Origin: Sphingobacterium corticibacterium | GTDB taxonomy: Bacteria > Bacteroidota > Bacteroidia > Sphingobacteriales > Sphingobacteriaceae | DNA: 64,000 nt | Direction of reading: 5' to 3' | Assembly: GCF_004208525.1 (NCBI RefSeq) | Contig: NZ_SGIT01000001.1 | Location: 1,550,001-1,614,000 of the forward strand | Part shown: positions 1 through 8,957 of the stretch, one piece after another | Layout of the letters: each line of letters begins with the position of its first letter | Numbering within the stretch: the stretch's first letter is position 1 | Notes under the pieces: generated by a model | The model's database searches: none | Seen by the model: the letters and a program-made list of their open reading frames with translations, nothing else | What the model was told of the DNA's origin: nothing | Made by a program: the position numbers and the translations under genes

Positions 1-893
1 AACTGCAAACCATACAAGCAAATTTACCTAATCTTGCATCCGAGGAGGCAATCTATGAAGCATTAGGATTATCGTATATCGAACCCGAATTAAGAGAAGG
101 CGCGGGAGAAATCAATTGGGCGAAAAACGGACAATTGCCCGAGCTGATCACGTACGCCGACTTAAAAGGTACATTGCATAATCACTCGACGTATAGCGAT
201 GGTGTGCATTCGTTAGAACAAATGGCCACATACTGTAAAGATGAACTGGGCTTAAGCTATTTCGGCATCTGTGACCATTCAAAGACGGCAGTCTATGCAA
301 GTGGACTTAGTATAGAACGCGTAAAAGAGCAGTGGATGGACATCGAACAGTTAAACAATAAATTAGCTCCTTTTCGGATTTTCAGTGGAATAGAATCAGA
401 TATCCTCTCTGACGGCAGTCTGGATTACCCCGACGATATCCTTGCAAAGTTTGATTTTGTTGTTGCTTCTATCCATAGCAATTTACGCATGGATGAAGAA
501 AAAGCTACCCAACGGCTGATTACGGCTATCGAGAATCCATATACTACTATCCTTGGGCATCCGACAGGCCGCTTGCTACTCAGTAGACCGGGCTACCCTA
601 TTGACTACAAGAAAGTAATAGATGCCTGTGCGGCAAATCAGGTGGTTATCGAGATTAATGCTAATCCATTGCGGCTCGACTTGGATTGGCGTTGGCAAAG
701 ATATGCACTGGAAAAAGGTGTCTTGCTATCGATTAATCCCGATGCGCACCGCATGGAAGGCTTAACAGACATGCAATATGGTGTATACGTTGCACGAAAG
801 GGCGGATTATCTCCCGAACGCTGTCTAAATGCTTTCTCACTCGCGCAAATAGAACAATATTTTGAACAGAAGAAACAAGAAAGGCCTGCATAA
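1..893 (+). CDS. polX: DNA polymerase/3'-5' exonuclease PolX, C-terminal part (5' truncated by window)
   Basis: The open frame runs in from the left edge (first full codon at base 3) and ends at a TAA at 891-893, so only the C-terminal third of a family X DNA polymerase is present. The first residues include EEAIYEALGL and YIEPELREG, the linker typical of bacterial PolX before its PHP domain. The PHP phosphoesterase domain follows, with metal-binding motifs HNHSTYSDG, CDHS, GHPTG and DAH. Bacterial PolX fills short gaps in base-excision repair, and its PHP domain supplies 3'-5' exonuclease activity. The polymerase domain lies outside the window. A TTG at 135 is internal, not a start, because the homology extends upstream of it. 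Confidence 0.9.
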   Translation, partial: LQTIQANLPNLASEEAIYEALGLSYIEPELREGAGEINWAKNGQLPELITYADLKGTLHNHSTYSDGVHSLEQMATYCKDELGLSYFGICDHSKTAVYASGLSIERVKEQWMDIEQLNNKLAPFRIFSGIESDILSDGSLDYPDDILAKFDFVVASIHSNLRMDEEKATQRLITAIENPYTTILGHPTGRLLLSRPGYPIDYKKVIDACAANQVVIEINANPLRLDLDWRWQRYALEKGVLLSINPDAHRMEGLTDMQYGVYVARKGGLSPERCLNAFSLAQIEQYFEQKKQERPA

Positions 894-909
894 CGCAAGC
901 CTTTACTTT
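880..909 (+). terminator. Hairpin terminator overlapping the polX stop codon
   Basis: AAAGGC (880-885) pairs with GCCTTT (899-904) and TGC (887-889) pairs with GCA (895-897), with one C/A mismatch between the two helices. The loop is ATAAC and a run of T follows at 906-911. The TAA stop of polX lies in the loop. It sits between convergent genes and probably ends polX transcription. Confidence 0.6.
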
Positions 910-926
910 TTTCACTAGATATTATT

Positions 927-1739
927 TTATCGCTTATAGTATTGCATCGCCTGAGGGATAAGTTTCTCAATATCGGCCACCCGCCTGGCATCACTCGGGT
1001 GGGTACTCAAAAATTCCGGTTGTGCATTAGCTTTTGATTTCGCCGCAGCCATACGTTCCCAAAAAGACACCGCATGCTGTGGGTTATACCCAGCCATCGC
1101 CATAAACATCAAACCGAGTTGATCCGCTTCCGATTCGTTGCTACGGGAAAACTTCAACGAAGCCAATTGACCTCCGATACCGTAAGCGTTGTTTACCAAA
1201 CCTTGTACAATGGAACTTTTACCTGAAGTGGCCACGCCCAGCACCTGCGCACCTACCTGCAACGCGTATTGGTTAGACATCTGCTCCATTGAGTGGCGTG
1301 CTATAGCATGTGCTATCTCATGTCCCATTACCGTAGCCAAACCATCTTCATTGGCTGTAAACGGCAAAATACCTGTATATACTGCCACTTTCCCGCCAGG
1401 CATACACCAAGCATTCACATCCCCACTTTGCACCAAATTAAATTCCCAATTGAAATTAAACTGGTCTGAAAGGCCTTCCGCCTTCAAATACTGATTTACG
1501 GCCGCAGCGATATTATTCCCCACTCTTTTCACTAATGTCGCATCCGATGTACCGGTAACTACTTTTGTATTGGGATCACCCAAAAATTCCTTATACGCTA
1601 CAGCCGCTTGCTGCTGTATCTGGTCATCACTTACCAATGCTAACTGTTTTCTACCAGAAAGTGGTACGGTAGAACACGCCGCCATAATTGCTATAAGAGC
1701 CGCTAGAGAAGTATATTTAAAAATCTTTTTCATAATCAT
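927..1739 (-). CDS. M48 family metalloprotease lipoprotein
   Basis: This 270-residue protein has a lipoprotein signal (lipobox IMAAC, Cys22) followed by an M48 peptidase domain. The zinc motif HEIAH lies at residues 140-144 and the downstream ESEAD motif at about 201-205 supplies the third ligand region. This matches small periplasmic M48 proteases of the LoiP/YcaL/BepA type that act in envelope protein quality control. It lacks the TPR domain of BepA. Starts at 1739 or 1733 (MKKIF) are both possible. It is a single gene with its own promoter and faces polX. Confidence 0.9.
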   Translation of the reverse strand: MIMKKIFKYTSLAALIAIMAACSTVPLSGRKQLALVSDDQIQQQAAVAYKEFLGDPNTKVVTGTSDATLVKRVGNNIAAAVNQYLKAEGLSDQFNFNWEFNLVQSGDVNAWCMPGGKVAVYTGILPFTANEDGLATVMGHEIAHAIARHSMEQMSNQYALQVGAQVLGVATSGKSSIVQGLVNNAYGIGGQLASLKFSRSNESEADQLGLMFMAMAGYNPQHAVSFWERMAAAKSKANAQPEFLSTHPSDARRVADIEKLIPQAMQYYKR

Positions 1740-1751
1740 TTAGTTTGTGTA

Positions 1752-1784
1752 CAAACGTAACAGATAAAAACAATATAATACAAA
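1752..1784 (-). promoter_or_regulatory. Bacteroidota-type promoter of the M48 protease gene
   Basis: On the minus strand TTTG (1784-1781) is followed after 21 bases by TACGTTTG (1759-1752), a full match to the Bacteroidota -33/-7 consensus. Transcription would begin only a few bases before the ATG at 1739/1733, giving a very short leader. Confidence 0.55.
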
Positions 1785-1900
1785 TCCTATGCCTAAAAGC
1801 TAAATATATGACATTTTTCAGCTACAAAATACGGACATCCTCCTTCACTTTCGCCAACCCTCCTTAACACTCCTCTTTCTAAAAAAAGGAAGATATAATC

Positions 1901-2548
1901 TTACACCTTCTTCTTCTTAAACAAATAAATCTTGGATTCATGTCCTTTCAGAAGCCTTTCAATGTTTTTTTGATGGGTGACCAATATCAACGCACAGATG
2001 GCTATCCCATAGAGTAACACGGCCGGAACAGATGTATGGAAAATAAATGCAATACTGAAAGGAAAGGTAAAACCTGCTAATATGGAACTAAGGGATACAT
2101 AGTGTGTGATGAGCAGCGTCAACAAAAACACCGTGACACAACATAGCGCTGCCTCCGGATGAATGGCAATGACCATCCCGAATAGCGTCGCTACGCCTTT
2201 ACCGCCCCGAAATCCCGCAAAAATGGGGAAAAGATGTCCCAATACTGCAATAACGCCTAATGCTAATTGGAAGTTCACAAATTGCATAGAACTAGGTATA
2301 CCAACAACAGTAGCATCTAAAAGAAAAGGTAAATTGGTGGCTGTCCAGCCTTTGAATATATCGACAAACATGACAATCGACCCGGCTCTTTTACCTAATA
2401 CCCGAAAGGTATTAGTCGCCCCTGCATTCCCACTTCCATACTCCCGCACATCTACCCCATAGAAAGCCTCACCAAACCACACCGCAGATGGAATGGAGCC
2501 AAATAGATAAGCTAAGATAACTATGCCTATTAGATAAATCGAAATCAT
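1901..2548 (-). CDS. plsY: Glycerol-3-phosphate acyltransferase PlsY
   Basis: This 215-residue polytopic inner-membrane protein has the three PlsY motifs: GSIPSAVWFG near residue 17, GSGNAGATNTFRVLG near 38-52 and GGKGVATLFG near 114-123. PlsY transfers the acyl group from acyl-phosphate to glycerol-3-phosphate, the first committed step of phospholipid synthesis. Length and about five hydrophobic segments fit the family. It lies 27 bases downstream of nadC on the same strand. Confidence 0.95.
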   Translation of the reverse strand: MISIYLIGIVILAYLFGSIPSAVWFGEAFYGVDVREYGSGNAGATNTFRVLGKRAGSIVMFVDIFKGWTATNLPFLLDATVVGIPSSMQFVNFQLALGVIAVLGHLFPIFAGFRGGKGVATLFGMVIAIHPEAALCCVTVFLLTLLITHYVSLSSILAGFTFPFSIAFIFHTSVPAVLLYGIAICALILVTHQKNIERLLKGHESKIYLFKKKKV

Positions 2549-2575
2549 ATATTAATTTAAGCTTCCTAAAGATAA

Positions 2576-3430
2576 CTATACAATTTTAGCTTTTAAGCTT
2601 AAATCCAAACTTTTTACAGAATGTGTTAGCGCGCCCACCGAAATATAATCTACCCCGGCCAAGGCATAATCGCGAATAGTTTCCAATGTAATTCCCCCAG
2701 AAGCCTCCGTCACCAAACGTCCTCCCACAAGCTGTACGGCCTTCTCTACTTCCTTTGGCGTAAAATTATCAAACATCACGCGGTCAACATATTCATTGGC
2801 TAATACTTCTTCTAGCTCTTGAAAACTCCGCACCTCTATTTCGATAGGAATAGACAACCTATTCTCCGTTCGGTAAGCTTGGGCGCGCGTTAACGCATTG
2901 GAAATACCGCCGGCGTAGTCTACGTGGTTATCTTTGATAAGCATCATATCATAGAGGCCAATCCGATGGTTAGCCCCTCCGCCGATATGCACCGCTTCTT
3001 TCTCCAAAAAGCGTAATAACGGCGTGGTTTTACGGGTATCTAAGACTTTCGCCTTCGTTCCTTCTAATTGCTTGGCATAGAGATTGGTCCGGCTAGCAAT
3101 TCCCGACATGCGCTGCATGACGTTCAATACCAATCGTTCCGCTTTTAAGATGCTGTGCACACTACCTTGCACAAAAAAAGCTATATCTCCGGATTTGACT
3201 TCTGCCCCATCTTCCAATAGGACATTAATCTTTAAATTTGGATCAATAATATTAAAAATCGCTACCGCTACGGTAACACCTGCAAGAACACCTGTATCTT
3301 TTACAAGCAGTTTTGCTTCTCCCCGTACGTTTTCTTGAATAGTGGATAAGGAAGTATGGTCGCCATCTCCTACATCTTCTTGCAGTGCTAACGCCACAAA
3401 CTGCTCCAGTTTACTCAACTCTACCGCCAT
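2576..3430 (-). CDS. nadC: Nicotinate-nucleotide pyrophosphorylase (carboxylating)
   Basis: This 284-residue protein matches quinolinate phosphoribosyltransferase from end to end. The N-terminal segment ALQEDVGDGDHTS, the central RKTTPLLRFLEKEAVHIGGG and HRIGLYDMMLIKDNH, and the C-terminal EASGGITLETIRDYALAGVD are all family signatures. The enzyme converts quinolinate and PRPP to nicotinate mononucleotide in de novo NAD synthesis. It is followed by plsY, so the two may be cotranscribed. Confidence 0.96.
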   Translation of the reverse strand: MAVELSKLEQFVALALQEDVGDGDHTSLSTIQENVRGEAKLLVKDTGVLAGVTVAVAIFNIIDPNLKINVLLEDGAEVKSGDIAFFVQGSVHSILKAERLVLNVMQRMSGIASRTNLYAKQLEGTKAKVLDTRKTTPLLRFLEKEAVHIGGGANHRIGLYDMMLIKDNHVDYAGGISNALTRAQAYRTENRLSIPIEIEVRSFQELEEVLANEYVDRVMFDNFTPKEVEKAVQLVGGRLVTEASGGITLETIRDYALAGVDYISVGALTHSVKSLDLSLKAKIV

Positions 3431-3512
3431 TTATTCGAATTAAATTAATAAGCGAAGATGACAAAAATATATTTTATTATAAAATCCTATGTCAACTTTT
3501 AACAGTCTGTCG

Positions 3513-3923
3513 CTACTCAATTCGTATCTCGGCAATCTTAAAATCCTTATTGTTAGCCTGTACAAATTTTATAAATACCCGATAGTTTTTTGCATTGGCT
3601 TTCAATGAAAACACAACAAATGAAGTAGTTGAAGTATTGGCGCGCTGCTCCTCTTTCAATCCATCTACTTTATTCGTTCGAAAAAAATCATTCAGTAGCA
3701 GCTCGGCTTGAAATTTTGTAAAAGCTCCCTCATCTTGCTTGACGGAAAGATTGACACTGTTATCAAAAATAGCACTCAATTTTTTCGCATTTCCTTCTTT
3801 TATAGCTGCTGATGCATTCTTTACCGCGTCGTCAAAAGAAGTATTCATTGCAAATGCTAACATACCCATCATACACCATAAAACCAACACCGCATACTTA
3901 AACACCTCTTTATAATATCTCAT
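3513..3923 (-). CDS. DUF4783 family secreted protein
   Basis: This 136-residue protein has an N-terminal hydrophobic export signal (about residues 8-26) and then an NTF2-like alpha+beta domain beginning FDDAVKNASAAIKEGNAKKL. It resembles the Bacteroidota family DUF4783, which is often found beside nadC/plsY. The function is unknown. It lies 82 bases upstream of nadC on the same strand and probably belongs to the same transcription unit. Confidence 0.75.
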   Translation of the reverse strand: MRYYKEVFKYAVLVLWCMMGMLAFAMNTSFDDAVKNASAAIKEGNAKKLSAIFDNSVNLSVKQDEGAFTKFQAELLLNDFFRTNKVDGLKEEQRANTSTTSFVVFSLKANAKNYRVFIKFVQANNKDFKIAEIRIE

Positions 3924-4068
3924 AAATCTTATTTCTATTTCTCTTCTGGAACACGCTAAAACTATGCCAACTAACGGTTATCTAAATTGATCTTGACCGT
4001 CATATAGTTACCCATAGTTTCAGGTGAGCAACAGCTTCTAAAGAAAATTCAGTTTATTGAGTTAGGTA

Positions 4069-4100
4069 TTGGTGAGTCCAATGCATTTTATGTAAATTTG
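4069..4100 (+). promoter_or_regulatory. Promoter of gpmI, 4 bases before the GTG start
   Basis: TTGG at 4069-4072 is followed by TAAATTTG at 4093-4100, with 21 bases between TTG and the -7 box. This fits the Bacteroidota consensus. The GTG start is at 4105, so transcription would begin at or next to the start codon. Confidence 0.55.
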
Positions 4101-4104
4101 TAAA

Positions 4105-5640
4105 GTGAGCAATTTAGAAAACAAAAGAGTAGCATTACTAATCTTAGATGGTTTAGGCTACGGCAAAGATGATAATTCAAACGCTGTACGCGCAGCAAAA
4201 ACGCCTTTTTTAGATCATTTGTTAGCCACTTATCCAAATTCCCGTTTAGAAGCTTCGGGAGAAGCTGTAGGGCTTCCAGAAGGACAAATGGGGAATTCAG
4301 AAGTAGGTCACATGAACCTTGGTGCCGGTCGTACGGTTTATCAAGAACTTGGGCGTATAAACAAAGCCGCTAATGAAGGAGATTTCAAGGCTAACACCGT
4401 CATCAAAGAGGCTTTCGAATATGCTAAAGCAGAAGGAAAAAAGGTACACTTTATCGGATTATTGTCCGACGGCGGTGTACATGCACATATTGATCATTTG
4501 AAAGCACTTTGTGATGCTGCACAGCAAAACGGACTTCAGCAAGATCAAGTATTTATCCATGCTTTTATGGACGGACGCGATACCGACCCTAAAGGCGGAC
4601 TAGGTTATATAGAAGATCTACAAAACCATCTAACACACTCCACCGGAACTATCGCGAGTGCTATCGGACGCTATTATGCCATGGACAGAGATAACCGTTG
4701 GGAACGTGTCAAGGAAACATATGATTTACTAACCAAAGGGACGGGTAATCCAACAACAGATGTAAAACAAGCGATAAAAGCTTCGTATACCGATGGCATT
4801 ACCGACGAATTTATTAAACCCATTGTCGTCACAGGTAAAGATGGGAAACCGCTGGCTACCATTCAAGAGGGTGATGTTGTATTCTGTTATAATTTCCGTA
4901 CCGACCGCGGTCGTGAGATCACCATAGCATTGACACAACAAGATTTCCCTAAATACGATATGCATCCGTTGTCTTTATATTATGTAACGATGACTTCCTA
5001 TGACGAGACATTTAAAAATGTACATGTCGTATTTCAAAAAGAGAACTTGACGAACACCTTGGGGGAAGTATTAAGCCTTCAAAACAAAACGCAAGTTCGT
5101 ATTGCAGAAACAGAGAAGTATCCACACGTTACTTTTTTCTTTTCCGGAGGACGCGAAGAAGAGTTTCCGGGTGAACGTCGATTGCTTATTCCTTCTCCAA
5201 AAGTAGCGACGTATGATCTTCAGCCTGAAATGAGTGCGGAAGGTATTACGACGGCAATCTGCAATGATATAACAGAAAACAAGCCGGATTTTATCTGTTT
5301 AAACTTTGCCAACCCCGATATGGTTGGACACACTGGCGTTTTCGAAGCGGTTGTAAAGGCGGTAGAAACAGTAGATAGCTGCACGAAAAAAGTAGTAGAA
5401 ACAGGATTAGAAAACGGTTATTCTTTTATTATCCTAGCCGATCATGGAAACTCCGAATTCATGATTAATGAAGACGGTTCTGTAAATACAGCCCATACCA
5501 CCAACCTCGTGCCTTGTATTTTAATAGACAAAGATTATCAGCAAATTAAAGACGGAAAATTGGGAGACATCGCTCCTACCGTATTAAAACTGTTAAAGGC
5601 AGACATTCCAGCAGATATGGGTGGTGATGTATTGGTATAG
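4105..5640 (+). CDS. gpmI: 2,3-bisphosphoglycerate-independent phosphoglycerate mutase
   Basis: This 511-residue enzyme interconverts 3- and 2-phosphoglycerate in glycolysis. It is an alkaline-phosphatase-superfamily protein using two Mn ions. LILDGLGYG (metal Asp15), GNSEVGHMN (nucleophile Ser65), HIDHL, DGRDTDP, FNFRTDR-like YNFRTDRGR, and the C-terminal ADHGNSE all match the family. The start must be the GTG at 4105: an in-frame TAA lies at 4093-4095 and there is no other start codon before the conserved LDGLG. Confidence 0.96.
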   Translation: MSNLENKRVALLILDGLGYGKDDNSNAVRAAKTPFLDHLLATYPNSRLEASGEAVGLPEGQMGNSEVGHMNLGAGRTVYQELGRINKAANEGDFKANTVIKEAFEYAKAEGKKVHFIGLLSDGGVHAHIDHLKALCDAAQQNGLQQDQVFIHAFMDGRDTDPKGGLGYIEDLQNHLTHSTGTIASAIGRYYAMDRDNRWERVKETYDLLTKGTGNPTTDVKQAIKASYTDGITDEFIKPIVVTGKDGKPLATIQEGDVVFCYNFRTDRGREITIALTQQDFPKYDMHPLSLYYVTMTSYDETFKNVHVVFQKENLTNTLGEVLSLQNKTQVRIAETEKYPHVTFFFSGGREEEFPGERRLLIPSPKVATYDLQPEMSAEGITTAICNDITENKPDFICLNFANPDMVGHTGVFEAVVKAVETVDSCTKKVVETGLENGYSFIILADHGNSEFMINEDGSVNTAHTTNLVPCILIDKDYQQIKDGKLGDIAPTVLKLLKADIPADMGGDVLV

Positions 5641-6220
5641 AAAGAAAAACACATATTACAAAGCAGTAATAGCAACGGCTGTTACTGCTTTGTTCTTATC
5701 CTGCACATCCAGTCAGGGAGACGGAAACGTGATAAGGGAGACCTATTTCGATATACCCGGATACTTTAAAACGGAAATAGCACGATTGACGCAGGAAAAG
5801 CCTATGGTAGACAAAACCGTCGTCAAGGACAGTCTGTCCGAAACCAAGGAAATACAAATCACGGATTGGGAAAATGAGCTTTCCAGTTTTGTCTCGGTAG
5901 ACCTCAACAAACCAGTATACGCAGGCATCCTGACGAAAGATAGCACTGCCAATAAAGTCAATATAACTTCATCAGATCCAAAAATTGATATCGCTCTTGT
6001 TGAAATTGAGTACAGTGAGCATGGAGAGCCCACTGCATTTCGTATACAACGAAACATTCAAAATTCATTGTATGAAACGCATGAAACACTTCATTATGCC
6101 AAGGGTAAAGGATATAGTCTGGAAAAACAGCAGTCTGTATTGATTCTCGGTGACAAGTATTACCACATTGAGGGTTTATTTAAGCATCAAATCGCACCAG
6201 CGAAATCACCCGGTCCGTAA
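5627..6220 (+). CDS. Uncharacterised lipoprotein-like protein
   Basis: An exported protein of about 197 residues with a charged N-terminus, a hydrophobic stretch and a lipobox-like ALFLSC. The mature part is hydrophilic and I do not recognise a family. It overlaps the 3' end of gpmI by about 14 bases (ATG at 5627; a GTG at 5621 is also possible), so it is probably translationally coupled. Its 3' end overlaps the convergent apt gene by about 40 bases, which is unusual and could mean that the last residues are variable. Confidence 0.65.
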   Translation: MYWYRKKNTYYKAVIATAVTALFLSCTSSQGDGNVIRETYFDIPGYFKTEIARLTQEKPMVDKTVVKDSLSETKEIQITDWENELSSFVSVDLNKPVYAGILTKDSTANKVNITSSDPKIDIALVEIEYSEHGEPTAFRIQRNIQNSLYETHETLHYAKGKGYSLEKQQSVLILGDKYYHIEGLFKHQIAPAKSPGP

Positions 6221-6722
6221 AGCGTGTCAAACGTCCCTGGCTCTGCAAGAAGTCTAGACTAATGATAAACGTATAGCCGACAATATCCGCTCCCAGTTTT
6301 TCCAACAGCTTGGAAGCCGCTACGACGGTCCCTCCTGTAGCCAGCAAATCGTCATGGATCAACACCTTACTTCCCGGAGCAAACGCATCTTCATGTACCT
6401 CGATAGTTGCCTGTCCGTATTCGAGCTTATAAGATTCCGATATTGTTTTAAAAGGTAACTTTCCCTGCTTTCGAATAGGAATAAAAGGAATATTCAACCT
6501 GTTTGCGAGGAGCATTCCGAATAAAAAGCCACGGCTTTCTATCCCTGCTATGGCATCGATTTCCATACCTTGTAAATGCGCTACCAATTGATCGACAATA
6601 TCACTACAGAGTTGCTGGTCTTTTAAAATAGGTGTAATATCTTTAAAGATTATGCCCGGCTGCGGAAAATCAGGAATATCCCGAATTACGGATTTAAGAC
6701 GTTCTTCTAGCATGCTTTTCAA
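6180..6722 (-). CDS. apt: Adenine phosphoribosyltransferase
   Basis: This 180-residue enzyme makes AMP from adenine and PRPP in purine salvage. Family landmarks are FPQPGIIFKDITPIL, IAGIESRGFLFG, the PRPP-binding loop VLIHDDLLATGGT and the C-terminal hydrophobic strands. Its ATG at 6722 overlaps the TGA stop of the preceding ComEA-like gene as ATGA, which supports this start and translational coupling. An internal Met (MLEERLK) is an alternative start. Confidence 0.95.
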   Translation of the reverse strand: MKSMLEERLKSVIRDIPDFPQPGIIFKDITPILKDQQLCSDIVDQLVAHLQGMEIDAIAGIESRGFLFGMLLANRLNIPFIPIRKQGKLPFKTISESYKLEYGQATIEVHEDAFAPGSKVLIHDDLLATGGTVVAASKLLEKLGADIVGYTFIISLDFLQSQGRLTRFTDRVISLVRFDA

Positions 6723-7630
6723 TTAAAATCTAAATAAGGTGCAATTTTACGTAAAAAATCATCATTTAATGCATACATCTCTTCTAAATCCGCCAACGAG
6801 CTAAAAGCCCCATGCTGCTCCCGATAACGCACAATATGTGTAGCCTCTTTACGGGAAATATAAGGATGCTGTGCGAGCTTATCTACCGACAACTGATTTA
6901 TCGCCCATTTCTCAACAGCATTATCGCCCAATGTCAACGAAGATTCCATTTTTAGGAATTGTTCTTCGGAAACACCGTACACCTCTTTTATTTGATCAAC
7001 GCGATGAAAACCGCCCAGTGCATCTCGAAATTTGACAATGCGCGAAGCCAGTACCGAACCGATACCATGAATTTCTTTCAACGTTGTCGTATCAGCTGTG
7101 GATAAGTCAATCCATAATTTCCTTGTTGACGGCTTTGGGGCTTTCTTCGCGGAAAAAGTAACATCCTGCGGTCGAGCAGGAAGGGTTTCGGGTAAGAGAA
7201 TATAAGGTTCTAATCGCTTAAAGTCTTCATCAGAAACAACATACATTTTAGCAACATCCGCTTTTGTACGAAAACGTCCACCTTTGGACTCATAATTTTT
7301 AATGACCTGTATTTGGCTTTCGGTAAATCCCAACATTTTCCATTTCTCGGCAGGTAAATTATTCGGGTCAAAAGAAAAGAATGATTTTTCGGCTAGGTTA
7401 TGGGATGCGCGTATTTCTTCCGTGTTCGATTGAAAAGTTTTTTTTGGCTCTAACGCTTTTTGTTCTTCTGCGGCGATAGTGGCTATGACCAATATGTCAT
7501 CCGTAGCCGCTTGACGATAAAAGCTATATACAAAAGGTATACCCCCTATCAGGCCGATAAGAACCGATAACACCAGAAATCCTCTGCGTTCGTTCTCACT
7601 CATTCCGAAAAGAAGGGCTAATCTTTTCAT
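6719..7630 (-). CDS. ComEA-like helix-hairpin-helix protein
   Basis: This 303-residue protein has one N-terminal membrane segment (about residues 20-38) followed by several helix-hairpin-helix repeats. The clearest is the ComEA-like segment around IHGIGSVLASRIVKFRDALG, and related motifs occur near residues 100-150 and in the C-terminal 60 residues. Such proteins are anchored in the inner membrane and bind DNA without sequence specificity. ComEA itself receives DNA in natural transformation, but that role is not shown here. It lies directly upstream of apt with an ATGA overlap. Confidence 0.8.
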   Translation of the reverse strand: MKRLALLFGMSENERRGFLVLSVLIGLIGGIPFVYSFYRQAATDDILVIATIAAEEQKALEPKKTFQSNTEEIRASHNLAEKSFFSFDPNNLPAEKWKMLGFTESQIQVIKNYESKGGRFRTKADVAKMYVVSDEDFKRLEPYILLPETLPARPQDVTFSAKKAPKPSTRKLWIDLSTADTTTLKEIHGIGSVLASRIVKFRDALGGFHRVDQIKEVYGVSEEQFLKMESSLTLGDNAVEKWAINQLSVDKLAQHPYISRKEATHIVRYREQHGAFSSLADLEEMYALNDDFLRKIAPYLDFN

Positions 7631-7633
7631 AAA

Positions 7634-8947
7634 TTAATTCAAAGCACTTGCCTCGACTTCTTTTACCCGCGTACCCTCTTGCAAAATCTTAGAAATGGCA
7701 TTGAAAGGTCTTGATACTACCCGATCGCCTGATTTTAAGCCCGATTTAACAATAATGTTATTATCGTCTTGAATACCGGTCGTTACCTCCGTCATGTTGA
7801 CGACATCTCCATTCAAGACAAACACATACTCTTTTACAGCAGCATTATCTACCGAATCTGCTTTATTTGCATTCTCTCGAACGGTTACTGCTTGAATAGG
7901 AACGACCAAACCTTTATCCGATTTTGTATGAATCTGTACGGTTGCCGACAAACCCGGTTTAAAAGGAGAAGAATTTTTATTATCATCATCTATCAGATCT
8001 TCATAAGAAGATGCCTCAATACGCACTTTCACGTTAAAATTTGTCACTTGTTCGGCGGTTGTTGCTACGGTTTCGGAACCTGCAGAAGTAGATGAACTGG
8101 AAATTTCGGTTACAAGCCCTTTAAACTTACGCCCTTGGAAAGCATCCACTTCTATGGTCGCCTCATTTCCCACCTTTACACGGTTAATATCATTTTCGTT
8201 TACTTCCACATTCACTTCCATGGTGGTCATATTGGCGATACGCATAATTTCTGTTCCAGCCATCTGTGCTGTCCCTACGACCCGCTCACCAAGTTCTATG
8301 GACAGCAAAGAGACAACACCGTCGGAAGGCGCATATATAGTGGTACGCGACAAGCTATTTCCTGCTTCCTGTAATTGCGCTTGTGACTGGTTCACCCCGA
8401 AGCGGGAAGCTTCGACCTGCTGACGCTGCGATTCCACCGTCGCGCGTGAAACTTCATAATCTGCCCTTGCTTTGTCCATCTCCGATGCCGATATGACTTT
8501 TTTATTAAAGAGTTCCAAGCTTCGGTTATAGATAGCTTCTGCGTTGATAAGACTCGCTTCTTGCTGTTTCAACATCTGTTGTGCTGCTGCGAGGTTCGCC
8601 TTTTGTTGGCTAACCATAGCTACCACCTGATCATAGCTAGATTGTAACAAATCGGGTTTTACACGACATAATACATCTCCTTTTTTGACAACCTGCCCTT
8701 CACGAACATTCAGCTCTATAATCTCGCCCGAAACTTCCGAACTCAATTTCACCTCGAATTCCGGTTGTACCTTTCCACTCGCAGAAACAAGTTCCGAGAT
8801 GGTTTTCTCTGCTACGTTATCCACTGCGACTTGTTGCACGCCTCCGTCACCAAACCAACCGAACTTACCGCCTAATACAACGAATATCAAGATTACTACT
8901 GCAGAGATGACCAATATTTTAGGAAGGTTGCTCTTTTTCTTTGCCAT
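7634..8947 (-). CDS. RND/ABC efflux periplasmic adaptor (HlyD family)
   Basis: This 437-residue membrane-fusion protein has an N-terminal membrane anchor (residues 9-26), a lipoyl-like half (GEIIELNVREGQVVKKGDVL), a long alpha hairpin (about 100-190), the second lipoyl half (IYAPSDGVVSLLSIELGERV), a beta-barrel and a membrane-proximal domain. It resembles MacA-type adaptors. It is followed ten bases downstream of a TolC-family gene, so the pair supplies two parts of a tripartite efflux or secretion system. No inner-membrane pump gene is adjacent in this window. Confidence 0.9.
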   Translation of the reverse strand: MAKKKSNLPKILVISAVVILIFVVLGGKFGWFGDGGVQQVAVDNVAEKTISELVSASGKVQPEFEVKLSSEVSGEIIELNVREGQVVKKGDVLCRVKPDLLQSSYDQVVAMVSQQKANLAAAQQMLKQQEASLINAEAIYNRSLELFNKKVISASEMDKARADYEVSRATVESQRQQVEASRFGVNQSQAQLQEAGNSLSRTTIYAPSDGVVSLLSIELGERVVGTAQMAGTEIMRIANMTTMEVNVEVNENDINRVKVGNEATIEVDAFQGRKFKGLVTEISSSSTSAGSETVATTAEQVTNFNVKVRIEASSYEDLIDDDNKNSSPFKPGLSATVQIHTKSDKGLVVPIQAVTVRENANKADSVDNAAVKEYVFVLNGDVVNMTEVTTGIQDDNNIIVKSGLKSGDRVVSRPFNAISKILQEGTRVKEVEASALN

Positions 8948-8957
8948 GAAGATATAG

